Assembly: GCF_014697575.1 (NCBI RefSeq)
Contig: NZ_JACJSC010000027.1
Location: 26,198 to 90,197, forward strand
DNA: 64,000 nt
Source: Planktothrix sp. FACHB-1365
Lineage (GTDB): Bacteria > Cyanobacteriota > Cyanobacteriia > Cyanobacteriales > Microcoleaceae
Reading direction: 5' to 3'
This document shows, one piece after another, positions 25,439 to 34,542 of the stretch. How positions within the stretch are numbered: position 1 is the first letter of the stretch; the number at the start of each line of letters is the position of its first letter. A program made the translations under genes and the position numbers. Below the pieces are notes generated by a model, which saw only the letters and a program-made list of their open reading frames with translations, had not been told where the DNA came from and ran no database searches.

Positions 25439-27937
25439 ATGACTAATTCTTCAGTTTCTCCACTTAACGAAATTCATGCAGCCATTAAAAGTAAGAACCC
25501 TTTTAAGAATGCTGGTATTGTTCAAGAACAAAATATCTGGGGTGAAGGGTTTCCTGATTTAACATCATTAAACAAAAAAGCGTCAGATACAGTTTTTAAA
25601 GCCCTTGAACAAGTTAAAAATAGTAAAACCAGTCATGAAAAAGTAGTAACACTGGTTTGGACAGCTTCGCAAGGAGTCGGAAAAACTCACAACTTAAAAC
25701 GCATTCGGAAACATCTTGAACAAGAAGGCGGAGGATTATTTGTTTATGGTAATGCCAATAAATATACTGATCTTAATTTAATTCAATATCAATTTCAACA
25801 AACTTTAGCGAATAGTTTGGCTTATCCCGGTAGCCAAGGCGTATCACAGTGGCAAGAAGTGGCAGCAGCAATGGCAAATGAAGCTCTTAAAGCAATTGAT
25901 CCGAATGCGGCTATCACTTCTCCTCCTCAACTGGTTAACCTATTTGATCAAGTTTATACCAATTGGTTAAATGAGGGTAAAAATTTAATGACTAAACTGA
26001 GTCAAAAAGTTTTGCAATCTAAACGTCAAGCCGATCCCTATTTTGTCCGTGCGATTTTATGGACACTTTCTCAAGATTATTCACCTTTAGCCATTAAATG
26101 GTTAGCGGGAGATGCTCTGGATCAAACAACGGCCGATTATTTAGGGCTTCCTTCCAACTTCAATAAAACCAATCAAGAGCGAGAATCTTATGCTTTTGAT
26201 TCTATATTGAAGATTCTTAACTTAGTGAGTCATTATAACTCAGTTATTATTTGTTTTGATGAACTTGAATCATTTAAAGTTAATGATGCGGGGTTTACAA
26301 CCTCTCAAGTGATGGCGCAATTAGTTCACAATCTTTATAACTCTTTGATGCAATCGGAATTAGGTCAAGGCATTATTATTCTGACAGTAGTTTTACCTGA
26401 TATTTGGAAAAGTACAATCATGATGATGCCTAATAGCATTGTAGAAAGGATGTCAAAATATACTAATAAAAAACCGATCAACTTAGATCCTCTAAACAGT
26501 AATTCTATTCTGGATTTAGTAGCTTTATGGCTACAAGAGGAATTATACAAACCTCTACATTTAACTCCTCCTCATCCGGTCTACCCGTTTGATGAAAATC
26601 AGCTAAGAGATTTCGGTAAAGAAAAACCTTCTGTTAGAGAAGTTTTAGCTTGGTGTGCAGAACATTTTGATGTTGATGATCCCTTACCTGATAATCCTGC
26701 AGAAAGATTCAAACTAGCTTTAGAACAAACCAGTCAATCTATCCCTGAAAATTATTTAGAGGATAATAATTTTATCGCTGAGGTTTTGGCTTTAGCCTTT
26801 AAAACTTTGAAAGGTGAATGTTTAGAAGGAGAAACTTCAAGCGGAGAAAAACTTAATTCCGTCGTAATTCAAGATATTGCTGAAGTAGAACCTAAAGCTA
26901 CAAATCAAGGTTGGATCAATTTTAAATTAATAGGTCAAGAACAGGATAAACCGTTTAAAATCGGCGTTGCAGTCATTCAACAACTACACGGAATTTCTGT
27001 GGGTGCAGGAATTAAACGATTAAGTGATTATAAAACCTATGATCTAAGTCGTGGCTGTTTAGTTCGTTCCCAAGATCGAAAAATAAAAAAACAATGGGAC
27101 TCCTATAATGTTATTAATCAAATGATTGAACAGCAAGGAGGAGAATGGGTTGATTTAAGCGGTGAAAATTTAAAACCTTTGATTAATATATATTCTGTTT
27201 TTCAAGAAAAAACCAACTATCGATTAAGCGAAGAAGAAGTCTTAGAATTTTCTCAAGAGTTAACAAAAAACAACTCATTGCTACTAGAAATTTTAAGTAA
27301 ACCATCTGGTCATATCAAACCCGATAATGGTGATGATATAGAACTGCTTAAAGCCCTTACTGAACATAATAAACCGAATCTTCAACCTGATAAACTGAAT
27401 CCTGAAAATGGCGGTAAAGTTATAACTACTGACATTACGAATGGTGATGATAAAGCCTTGGTTAATGCTTTTACTGAACATAATAAACTGAATCCTGAAA
27501 ATAGTGGTAAAGTTATAACTACTGACATTACGAATGGTGATGATCAAGCCCTGGTTAATGCCTTTACTGAACAGAATAAACCGAATCCTCCATCTGAGGA
27601 AACGAATCCTAAAAAAGAAAAAAATATTGCATTTCTTTTCAACGGTTCTAAATATGAAGTCAGTTCTTGGAAAGAATTACTAATTACCGTTTGTAATTTA
27701 ATGAAAAGTTATCATGCAACCGAATTTGATAAAGTTCTTAACCTCAAAGGTCGTGAACGTTATTACTTTAGTAATGATCCGAGTCACTTAAAAAGATCAG
27801 AGCAAATTCAAGGAACTGATATTTATGTAGAGATTAACTTAAGTTCCGAGAAAATCAAGAAAAATGTTAAAAATATTATTGCTTTATTTGGCTATCCAGA
27901 AGATAGCATTTCGTTTGAAATTAAAGGAGAAAATTAA
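25439..27937 (+). CDS. P-loop ATPase with extended C-terminus, module 2
   Basis: 832 aa from the ATG at 25439 (a TTG at 25412 is less likely). Walker A SQGVGKTH is near 77-84, Walker B VIICFDELESF near 268-278, with FGKEKPSVREVLAWCAEHF and the KIGVAVIQQ / DLSRGCLVRS / GGEWVDLSGENLKPLINIY domain as in module 1. It then adds a 31-residue tandem repeat (27392-27577). The final domain of about 105 residues reads YEVSSWKELLITVCNLM, FDKVLNLKGRERYYFSNDP, GTDIYVEINLSSEKIKKNVK and LFGYPEDSISFEI. That ending (YFS... TDIYVE-NLSS ... LFGY) recurs at the C-termini of many bacterial restriction-type proteins, which links the locus to defence. The nuclease gene follows 6 bp later. Confidence 0.78.
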   Translation: MTNSSVSPLNEIHAAIKSKNPFKNAGIVQEQNIWGEGFPDLTSLNKKASDTVFKALEQVKNSKTSHEKVVTLVWTASQGVGKTHNLKRIRKHLEQEGGGLFVYGNANKYTDLNLIQYQFQQTLANSLAYPGSQGVSQWQEVAAAMANEALKAIDPNAAITSPPQLVNLFDQVYTNWLNEGKNLMTKLSQKVLQSKRQADPYFVRAILWTLSQDYSPLAIKWLAGDALDQTTADYLGLPSNFNKTNQERESYAFDSILKILNLVSHYNSVIICFDELESFKVNDAGFTTSQVMAQLVHNLYNSLMQSELGQGIIILTVVLPDIWKSTIMMMPNSIVERMSKYTNKKPINLDPLNSNSILDLVALWLQEELYKPLHLTPPHPVYPFDENQLRDFGKEKPSVREVLAWCAEHFDVDDPLPDNPAERFKLALEQTSQSIPENYLEDNNFIAEVLALAFKTLKGECLEGETSSGEKLNSVVIQDIAEVEPKATNQGWINFKLIGQEQDKPFKIGVAVIQQLHGISVGAGIKRLSDYKTYDLSRGCLVRSQDRKIKKQWDSYNVINQMIEQQGGEWVDLSGENLKPLINIYSVFQEKTNYRLSEEEVLEFSQELTKNNSLLLEILSKPSGHIKPDNGDDIELLKALTEHNKPNLQPDKLNPENGGKVITTDITNGDDKALVNAFTEHNKLNPENSGKVITTDITNGDDQALVNAFTEQNKPNPPSEETNPKKEKNIAFLFNGSKYEVSSWKELLITVCNLMKSYHATEFDKVLNLKGRERYYFSNDPSHLKRSEQIQGTDIYVEINLSSEKIKKNVKNIIALFGYPEDSISFEIKGEN
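27392..27577 (+). repeat. two tandem 93-bp units inside the module 2 ATPase
   Basis: Units of 93 bp (31 codons, NPENGGKVITTDITNGDDKA... type) start at 27392 and 27485 and are nearly identical. A more diverged third unit (GDDIELLKALTEHNK) precedes them. The unit length is a multiple of three, so copy-number change would lengthen or shorten the linker without breaking the frame. Confidence 0.85.
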
Positions 27938-27943
27938 TCAATC

Positions 27944-29431
27944 ATGGCTCTCATGAATCAGCTACCTATAGCAACAGCTTTCTGTTTACCTGCACCTGAT
28001 ATTGAAGCCTTAAACCAAGGTCGAAATATCTTAGTAATGCCTCGAATATTTATGAACCCAGGGCGACTATTTGCCCTTTATCCGACGGATATTGAATTTA
28101 ATTCCTTACCGTTAGAACAATATTATCGTCCGGGTTTTATTCCCATAGCTAAACAGAGTATTGCAGAACTCAATCAAAATAAAGTTAAAATCAAAGTTTG
28201 GGCTAAATGTGAACTTTGCCAAACCTTGGATAAACCAGAGGAGTTAGAAACCTTATCAAAATTAACCGTTTGGACAGCCGAAGGGTTACACAAAACCCTA
28301 GAACAACGAGGTCATATTTTTCTGGCTTATTTTCGAGTTTATCGACTTCCCCAACCCCTAGAAATTGCTCCCGTTTCTAGTAGTCGGTTTATTTCCCTTC
28401 CGGCTACTATAACTGTTGATGAAAGTCAAGCCATTCTTGATTCTAATCAATTTGAAAATCTCTATCGAAAAATTCTCAATCGTCAACCGCCTGAACATCC
28501 CGAATTAGAAGAATTAGAAACTGCGATCGCTCAATTCAAAACTAACTCTTCATCTCAGGAAGAACAACTCGGCTTAAACCTTTTAAAAGCCAACATTCAT
28601 CAATTCTTAGGCTGGAAAACTTCAAAACCTGCAAATTTAACCGATGATTCTAGCTTGAATTGGATTAATGAAATAGCAGCATTAGGAAACCGAAGCAAAG
28701 AACTAGATGAAGGTAAAAGTAACTATCAAGCCGGAACAGACTTTGAAAATATTGTCAAACAAAGCTTAGAATTTTTAGGTTTTACTATAGACTATGCTCA
28801 TAAAGGAGGTGCAGGTGGATTAGACTTATTTTGTTCACAACCCTATCCCTTAGTAGGAGAATGTAAAGCTGGGAGAAAAATCCCCAATGATACCGCAGTT
28901 CAACTCTTAAATTTAGGAACACTGCGTTTAAATGATGAAAAACTGCTCAAAGACACCACTAAATTAATTATAGGCCCTGGTGAACCTACTCAACAACTGA
29001 ACAAGGCAGCAAAAGTACATGGTATGGCAATTATTAATCCTGAAACATTAGAAAAACTGGTTAAACTCCAAGCTCAATATCCCGGTTCAGTTGACTTAAT
29101 TGAACTCAAAAACTATTTACAAAAAGGTCAAATGGATGATAACATAGATGAATATATTAAAATGGTGGTTAATCGTTTAAAATTGCGATCGCATATTATT
29201 CAAGTCGTTAAAAAATATCTGAATAATGCTCAAGTCAGCGAAGCAACCGTTTCAGGAATTCATGGAAGTTATTGTGCTAATCCGCCTCAACCCCTATCAG
29301 AACGGGAACTTTATGAAATCCTGCTCGAACTGTCTTCCCCTCTAGCGGGATATTTCGGACGAAAAAAAGCCGAAGACTGGCGAAATGATCGCTTTTACTT
29401 CCTCAGAGAACTCATAGTAGACCAAACCTGA
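27944..29431 (+). CDS. PD-(D/E)xK nuclease of the duplicated ATPase locus
   Basis: 495 aa. The N-terminal 150 residues form an uncharacterised domain (CLPAPDIEALNQGRNILVMPR, LFALYPTDIEFNSLP, KIKVWAKCELCQTLD). The centre holds a restriction-endonuclease core: TDFENIVKQSLEFLGF, then GGAGGLDLF, PYPLVGECKAGRKIP and TAVQLLNLG, i.e. E...D...ExK...Q with Asp near 294 and Glu-Cys-Lys near 306-308. The C-terminal helical part (GIHGSYCANPP, SPLAGYFGRKKAEDWRNDRFYFLREL) may be DNA-binding. All catalytic residues appear intact. The gene begins 6 bp after the module 2 ATPase, so the two are surely co-transcribed. It is the likely effector of the locus, similar in logic to McrC- or Mrr-type enzymes. Confidence 0.75.
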   Translation: MALMNQLPIATAFCLPAPDIEALNQGRNILVMPRIFMNPGRLFALYPTDIEFNSLPLEQYYRPGFIPIAKQSIAELNQNKVKIKVWAKCELCQTLDKPEELETLSKLTVWTAEGLHKTLEQRGHIFLAYFRVYRLPQPLEIAPVSSSRFISLPATITVDESQAILDSNQFENLYRKILNRQPPEHPELEELETAIAQFKTNSSSQEEQLGLNLLKANIHQFLGWKTSKPANLTDDSSLNWINEIAALGNRSKELDEGKSNYQAGTDFENIVKQSLEFLGFTIDYAHKGGAGGLDLFCSQPYPLVGECKAGRKIPNDTAVQLLNLGTLRLNDEKLLKDTTKLIIGPGEPTQQLNKAAKVHGMAIINPETLEKLVKLQAQYPGSVDLIELKNYLQKGQMDDNIDEYIKMVVNRLKLRSHIIQVVKKYLNNAQVSEATVSGIHGSYCANPPQPLSERELYEILLELSSPLAGYFGRKKAEDWRNDRFYFLRELIVDQT

Positions 29432-29484
29432 TGTTTTGATTAAAATTTGTAAAGCAGTTTGACGTCAAATTTATTGACATAACC

Positions 29485-30096
29485 ATGAACTACGCCAGAA
29501 CATCAAACAACTTCCCGATTAACGTTGATTTCCTCCCCCCTGACGTCATACCCTTTACTGGAAAAATCGGCATGACCTACGCACCGGGAAAATCCCATCA
29601 AGGAATGCACGTACTCTGGGATCGCAGCTTATATCAAGACCTAGACCGTCTGCGCTATTTCTATCACACCGATGTTTTGGTATCCCTCATTGAACCCCAC
29701 GAATTTCATAAAGTCCAAATTCCCACCCTGTTCCCCGAAGCCGAAGCCAGAGGAATGGAAACCATTTGGTTCCCCATTCCCGACCTCAAAGTTCCCACTT
29801 CAATGCAAGGCGTCATTAACCTCATCCCCCAAATTCTCAACCGAGCTAAAGCAGGTAAAACCGTTGTTGTTCACTGTATGGGGGGATTTGGACGCACGGG
29901 AACCATTGTATCTTGCTGTTTAGTGACGTTAGGTTATACTCCAGAAAATGCGATCGCCATTGTCCGCCATACCCGTGAATATTGCGTTGAAACCACCGAA
30001 CAAGAAGAATATGTCAGCCTATTTTCCCAAGCGTGGAATCAGTTATCAGTAGAGACGTGCCATGGCGCGTCTGTACCAGTTATCAGTTATCAGTAA
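29485..30096 (+). CDS. dual-specificity/tyrosine phosphatase-like protein
   Basis: 203 aa. The cysteine-phosphatase P-loop is VVHCMGGFGRTGT (HCx5R; Cys131, Arg137), followed by the helix VSCCLVTLGYTPENAIAIVRHTREYCVETTEQEEYV. The general-acid region upstream reads IWFPIPDLKVP. It resembles the small CDKN3-like phosphatases of cyanobacteria. It starts 53 bp after the nuclease gene on the same strand, so co-transcription is possible but not certain. The last 16 codons (SVETCHGASVPVISYQ) come from a dispersed palindromic repeat and its TCAGTTATCAG flank, not from the phosphatase fold. Confidence 0.8.
   Translation: MNYARTSNNFPINVDFLPPDVIPFTGKIGMTYAPGKSHQGMHVLWDRSLYQDLDRLRYFYHTDVLVSLIEPHEFHKVQIPTLFPEAEARGMETIWFPIPDLKVPTSMQGVINLIPQILNRAKAGKTVVVHCMGGFGRTGTIVSCCLVTLGYTPENAIAIVRHTREYCVETTEQEEYVSLFSQAWNQLSVETCHGASVPVISYQ
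30049..30076. repeat. GTAGAGACG palindrome overlapping the phosphatase 3' end
   Basis: GTAGAGACGTGCCA is followed by a near reverse complement, then CAGTTATCAGTTATCAG. Same family as 5250-5277 and 54505-54570. Confidence 0.8.
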
Positions 30097-30163
30097 ATAA
30101 CTGAGGTTTTAGCAACGATGCTACACGCTAATTTCTGGGCTTTTTGTAACCCTAAATCTACTC

Positions 30164-30580
30164 TCACTCTGCATCGACTTTACCGCGCATCATTTTTAAG
30201 TGCGATCGCTTGGTTTTACTATCCATCCGCTTTCTTTGGGAACTGCGAGTGGGTTTACTGGGTTTGCGGGGTTTAGGAATAGCGATCGCACTTTTAATTA
30301 AGGTTTGAAGTCGTTGTAATGCTTCTTCTCGGTTCTGTTCTTGGGTGCGGTGTTCTTGAGCTTTAATCACGATCACGCCATCTTTAGTAATGCGTTGATC
30401 ATTAATCTTTAATAACCGCTCTTTATAATGTTCAGGTAATGAAGAAGCAATAATATTAAAGCGCAGATGAATTGCACTAGCAACTTTATTAACATTTTGT
30501 CCCCCCGCACCCTGAGAACGAACGGCACTCATTTCAATTTCATTCTCTGGGATGCTCACCATCTTAGAAATTTCTAGCAT
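30164..30580 (-). CDS. arfB: ArfB-type peptidyl-tRNA hydrolase (ribosome rescue)
   Basis: 138 aa. The class-I release-factor catalytic loop reads RSQGAGGQNVNKV, with GGQ at 26-28. The basic tail (PRKPSKPTRSSQRKRMDSKTKRSHLKMMRGK) is the ribosome-channel-binding element of ArfB/YaeJ. It hydrolyses peptidyl-tRNA on ribosomes stalled at the end of non-stop mRNAs. The absence of codon-recognition domains distinguishes it from RF1/RF2. It converges on the phosphatase gene. Confidence 0.93.
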   Translation of the reverse strand: MLEISKMVSIPENEIEMSAVRSQGAGGQNVNKVASAIHLRFNIIASSLPEHYKERLLKINDQRITKDGVIVIKAQEHRTQEQNREEALQRLQTLIKSAIAIPKPRKPSKPTRSSQRKRMDSKTKRSHLKMMRGKVDAE

Positions 30581-30699
30581 AGTTTATGAATAATTTTATA
30601 ATAATATAGTCGCAACGTAGGTTGACAGAACGTTGTGTAACTTGTAACTCCTTAAGGTATAATCACACATCTAGAACAATTGTACAAAAAGCTCTTGAG

Positions 30700-31764
30700 A
30701 TGTCGATAAACTCTTATCTTGCTGCTCTAAATGCTTTATGCTTGCCCCGAAGAAGGAGCGAAGAGCTTGTTGCAGTTTCTTTATTTTCAGGTGGGGGAGG
30801 ATTAGATCTAGGCTTATCACTAGCAGGATTTGATTTCAGATATGCAAATGACGAAGTTAAATATTATTGCGACACCATTGCTTATAATTTCCCACATTGT
30901 ATAACGGAAACTAAAGATGTTAGAGATTTAAAGGGACAAGAAGTTAGAGGACTTATAAAAGCTGAAAAGATAAGTCTTCTTGCAGGTGGCCCCCCTTGTC
31001 AATCTTTTAGCATTCTAGGCAAGAGAGGTTCTTTTTCAGATTTTCGAGGGCAGCTTGTCTTTGAATACATTCGTATCATTAATGAATTGGAACCCGAAGC
31101 TTTTGTATTTGAAAATGTGCCAGGGTTATTAACTCTTAACAAGGGTGAAGACTGGGAAAAGCTTTACTATCATTTTAAGATGGAAACTGGATATCAAACT
31201 TATACAGATATTTTGAATGCTGCTAACTATGGAGTACCACAAGTAAGGAAGAGGCTTTTTGTAGTAGGCTTTCGTCAACCTACTAAATTTGAATTTCCGC
31301 ATCCAAGATATGGTGATCCATTGAATTCAAATTTACTTAATCAGCATCTTCAACATTGGATACCTGCAAAGCTAGCATTAGAAGGTATTGATGGTCTATC
31401 TAATCACGATATTCGTATTCATGGTGATCGGGTTCGTAGCCGATACGAGAAAGTTCCACCTGGTGGAAGAGACAAAGTAGACCATACAGACAGAATTGAT
31501 CCTGAAAAACCTTCGGGAACAGTATTAGTTGGTTCTAAAGCTGGTGGTGGTAGACCTCATATTCATCCCTATATTCCTCGACATATTACTGTTAGAGAGG
31601 CTGCACGTCTTCAATCATTTCCAGATTGGTACAAGTTTTTAGGAACATCGACAGCACAATATAGACAGGTTGGTAATGCAGTTCCTCCCTTACTTGCTCT
31701 TGCTATAGGGGAATCTATTCGATATACACTGCAAAGCCTTAGTAAGAAGGAGTTAATGGTTTGA
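30700..31764 (+). CDS. DNA (cytosine-5-)-methyltransferase of a type II R-M pair
   Basis: 354 aa from the ATG at 30700; an in-frame TTG at 30622 would add 26 residues that do not look like the family. Ordered m5C motifs are present: I VSLFSGGGGLDLGL, IV GGPPCQSFS (catalytic Cys), VI FVFENVPGLL, VIII QVRKRLFVVGFR, and X YRQVGNAVPPLLA. The target recognition domain lies between VIII and X and gives no readable specificity. Its stop overlaps the TTG start of the next gene. It would protect host DNA against the endonuclease that follows. No Vsr repair gene is adjacent. Confidence 0.93.
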   Translation: MSINSYLAALNALCLPRRRSEELVAVSLFSGGGGLDLGLSLAGFDFRYANDEVKYYCDTIAYNFPHCITETKDVRDLKGQEVRGLIKAEKISLLAGGPPCQSFSILGKRGSFSDFRGQLVFEYIRIINELEPEAFVFENVPGLLTLNKGEDWEKLYYHFKMETGYQTYTDILNAANYGVPQVRKRLFVVGFRQPTKFEFPHPRYGDPLNSNLLNQHLQHWIPAKLALEGIDGLSNHDIRIHGDRVRSRYEKVPPGGRDKVDHTDRIDPEKPSGTVLVGSKAGGGRPHIHPYIPRHITVREAARLQSFPDWYKFLGTSTAQYRQVGNAVPPLLALAIGESIRYTLQSLSKKELMV

Positions 31765-33260
31765 CACTTCCTTATCCTGGATATTCTTGGTCTTTTAATC
31801 ACCACATGGGAAGGGTGAACTCAAGAGAAGTTTTTGCGCTTCTTGAGTCAGCCTATCGTTTTAGGCAATATCCCAACTATAGATCACTGATTAATCAAGC
31901 TTTAGTCAGTGAGGGAATTTTTACTCCCAATGTTAGAGCAGATTCCGGTCAAATAGATGCTTGGCGTGATTATCAACAAATTCTTCCTGATTTAGGTCTG
32001 ATCTATTCAACAAGATACATTAAACAGCCACAATTAACAACAATTGGATTAATGTATATTGATGGTACAATTGGCTACTCTGAACTTTTTTCTACTCAAG
32101 TTCTTGCTTATCAATACCCAAATGGGCATAAAACAGATATATCTCCTGCGGTAAGGGAGGAGTTATCACAAGCAGGAATAAGCATTCCAATAAATCGAAT
32201 GGAACTGGATATTAATTCAGGTATTCTTATAAAGCCTGGAGTGCTTATTCTCCAAGTTTTAGTTGAACTTTACCAGCAAGGTTATCCTCCAACTCTAAAT
32301 ACCCGTGAGTGTCTTCTATCACTTGTACCTACCATCCGTAATAGCGATTGGCAGGAGGCTTATACGAGGTTATTGCAAATAAGACAGACAGGTGACACAT
32401 CTGATGCAGATAAGCGAAGATTTCGAGATGTTCAAGAGTGGTTTCAATTTTTAGGACAAAGTGACTTTGTAGTAAAAGATGGTAATAGAATTTCGTTGTC
32501 CTCTACAGCTTTAGCTGAAATTGAGCAACTTCAAACTATTCTGGATTTCCATACTGATCCTGCTACTTTTTGGATACCACCAAGTTCATTGGAGCGTGAA
32601 AATGCTTTAGCATGGTACAGTTTCTTTGGTAGCCCAAGTGTGGAATCTCAGTGGATAACACCAGATGAGTTGCGTAACCAAGAATACCTCTCAAATAACT
32701 ACCCTGATCATGAATTACTTGATGAAATTGATAGCCCACCTGTAGCTATTGATATACCAGAAATTAATCTCAGACCTTTTTCACTAAGTATTCCTGAAGT
32801 TATTGATGTCAATATTGAAGTTGATGTTGACAGAATCGTTCAAGGTAGGATGCGTCTGCGCGATAAAACACGTCAGCACCAAGAAATTGTTGTGCGGCTT
32901 GCAACAAGGTTGATAGAACTCTCATACAATATAGCAGATGATCCAAACTCAGTTGATTTACTTGCTGAGAAGAATGGCTTTGAAACTATTTTTGAGATTA
33001 AAACGATTAATCGTCGCAACTTTCAACCCCGCATTCGTTTAGGTGTAGGGCAACTCTTAGAGTATCGATATAGACGGCAACTTCAAACCCAGGTAAGACC
33101 AAACTCTATTTTAGTTCTTAGTAATACTCTTCAGCTTCCCCCATGGACACCAAATTACTTCTCATCTGAGGTAAATATTGGGCTCCTATGTTCGGCAGCA
33201 GATTCATTCTTAGCATTGACTGATGGAGCAGTTGAACTTGAAATTCAAAATACAAATTGA
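31761..33260 (+). CDS. restriction endonuclease paired with the m5C methyltransferase
   Basis: 499 aa starting at a TTG that overlaps the methyltransferase stop (TTGA). AAGGAG at 31747-31752 sits 8 nt before this TTG, better than for the later ATG at 31806, so the non-ATG start is credible. The N-terminal 370 residues show no named domain. Near the C-terminus DLLAEKNGFETIFEIKTINRR fits a PD-(D/E)xK core (Asp, then E-I-K), followed by GVGQLLEYRYRRQL, the usual Gln-containing helix. Position and coupling make it the cognate nuclease. Recognition site unknown. Confidence 0.8.
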   Translation: MTLPYPGYSWSFNHHMGRVNSREVFALLESAYRFRQYPNYRSLINQALVSEGIFTPNVRADSGQIDAWRDYQQILPDLGLIYSTRYIKQPQLTTIGLMYIDGTIGYSELFSTQVLAYQYPNGHKTDISPAVREELSQAGISIPINRMELDINSGILIKPGVLILQVLVELYQQGYPPTLNTRECLLSLVPTIRNSDWQEAYTRLLQIRQTGDTSDADKRRFRDVQEWFQFLGQSDFVVKDGNRISLSSTALAEIEQLQTILDFHTDPATFWIPPSSLERENALAWYSFFGSPSVESQWITPDELRNQEYLSNNYPDHELLDEIDSPPVAIDIPEINLRPFSLSIPEVIDVNIEVDVDRIVQGRMRLRDKTRQHQEIVVRLATRLIELSYNIADDPNSVDLLAEKNGFETIFEIKTINRRNFQPRIRLGVGQLLEYRYRRQLQTQVRPNSILVLSNTLQLPPWTPNYFSSEVNIGLLCSAADSFLALTDGAVELEIQNTN

Positions 33261-33298
33261 GGGCATTGCTCTTAAATCTTACACTGATAACTGAGTCA

Positions 33299-33317
33299 GG
33301 GCGGGAGAACCCCGCCC
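33299..33317. terminator. GC-rich hairpin between convergent genes
   Basis: GGGCGGG-agaacC-CCGCCC type stem, with no clear T-run on either side. It lies between the endonuclease and the glycosyltransferase and resembles a widespread cyanobacterial GGGCGGG...CCCCGCCCCTACGG repeat. A bidirectional terminator is plausible. Confidence 0.5.
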
Positions 33318-33324
33318 CTACGGA

Positions 33325-34542
33325 TTAGACAACATGGCTGAATTCTAAACGTTGTTCTTGAACTAAATCTCGATAGAGATGTTCTAATTGGGTAATATTT
33401 TGACTGAGAGTATAACGTTCTAAAACCCGTTGACGGGCTTTTTGACCCACAATGGGAATCATTTCCGGGTGATCTCGTAATAATGGTAATAGGGTTCGCA
33501 GTTGGGATGTTACCCCCTGAGTCTTCATAATAATTCCAGCACCGCCTTCCATGACTTCCCCATCGGCCCCCGCATCCGTCGCCACACAAGCCGTCCCACA
33601 GGACATTGCCTCTAATAACGAGATTGATAAGCCTTCCACCATCGACGGTAACACAAACACATCCGCCCCTCGCAGAATTTCAATCCGTCGGTCTTCATCT
33701 CCCACGAACCCAAACCAGATAATCCCCTCTTCTCCGTTATAAGAGGCTTGTAACGAAGCTTCCATCGGCCCATCACCCACGATGACTAATAAACAACCTG
33801 GCCCCATTTCCGACTTTTTCCAAGCCTTTAGCAACGACTCAACGTTTTTTTCCGTCGCTAAACGACCTTGATACACAAATACCCGGTCTGCACCCAATTC
33901 TTCCTTAAACCGGGATGGCCCCGGAGAATATTTCTCCACATCTACACCATTGGGAATCACAGCAACCCGGTGTTTTGGGACTCCCAAACGGTTGAGCATT
34001 TCCCGTTGGACTTGGGAAAAGACAATCACACGGTCATAGTTTGCCAAAAACGGCGCGTAGATTTGATAGGTTAAATGTTGGGTTCCTGACTTAATATTGC
34101 GTAATTTATGGTCAAAGGGAGTGTGAAACGTCGCCACCAAAGGGATATTCAGTTCTGCACAAATTTCAGGTAAAACGAAATCTAACGGCGAAAGGGTCAG
34201 GGACGCATGAACGAGATCGGGTTTCAACCGTTGTAGAGACTCCGTTAGGACTTTGCTGGAACTGAGGGTGGGAATGGTATAAACTTGGGATTTATACAGA
34301 CAAGGCAAAGACACCTCCTGAGTCATGGGAAAAGGTGTCACCTTACTATTTTTGTCCCCTGTAGAAATTTTCCAACTGCCATTTTCCAGTTGCCATTCTG
34401 GGGTGCGGTCATTCGTTGCTTCTTGGGCAAAGTGCAGAAAGCTGACGCGATGGCCCCGGTCTAACAGGGCGTTCGTGATTTCCCTAGAATAAGTAACGTT
34501 ACCGCAAAAGGGTGATTTTTTTCCAAGCCAAGCAATGTGCAT
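33325..34542 (-). CDS. family 4 glycosyltransferase
   Basis: 405 aa with the GT-B fold: the N-terminal domain opens MHIAWLGKKSPFCGNVTYS and contains HASLTLSPLD. The C-terminal nucleotide-sugar domain holds VIPNGVDVEKYSPG, FVYQGRLATEKN, LVIVGDGPMEASL and the E-x7-E motif MVEGLSISLLEAMSCGT. The retaining mechanism is expected from the family. Donor and acceptor are not evident, and no sugar-nucleotide genes flank it, so a glycolipid or surface-polysaccharide role is open. The gene is monocistronic. Confidence 0.88.
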   Translation of the reverse strand: MHIAWLGKKSPFCGNVTYSREITNALLDRGHRVSFLHFAQEATNDRTPEWQLENGSWKISTGDKNSKVTPFPMTQEVSLPCLYKSQVYTIPTLSSSKVLTESLQRLKPDLVHASLTLSPLDFVLPEICAELNIPLVATFHTPFDHKLRNIKSGTQHLTYQIYAPFLANYDRVIVFSQVQREMLNRLGVPKHRVAVIPNGVDVEKYSPGPSRFKEELGADRVFVYQGRLATEKNVESLLKAWKKSEMGPGCLLVIVGDGPMEASLQASYNGEEGIIWFGFVGDEDRRIEILRGADVFVLPSMVEGLSISLLEAMSCGTACVATDAGADGEVMEGGAGIIMKTQGVTSQLRTLLPLLRDHPEMIPIVGQKARQRVLERYTLSQNITQLEHLYRDLVQEQRLEFSHVV

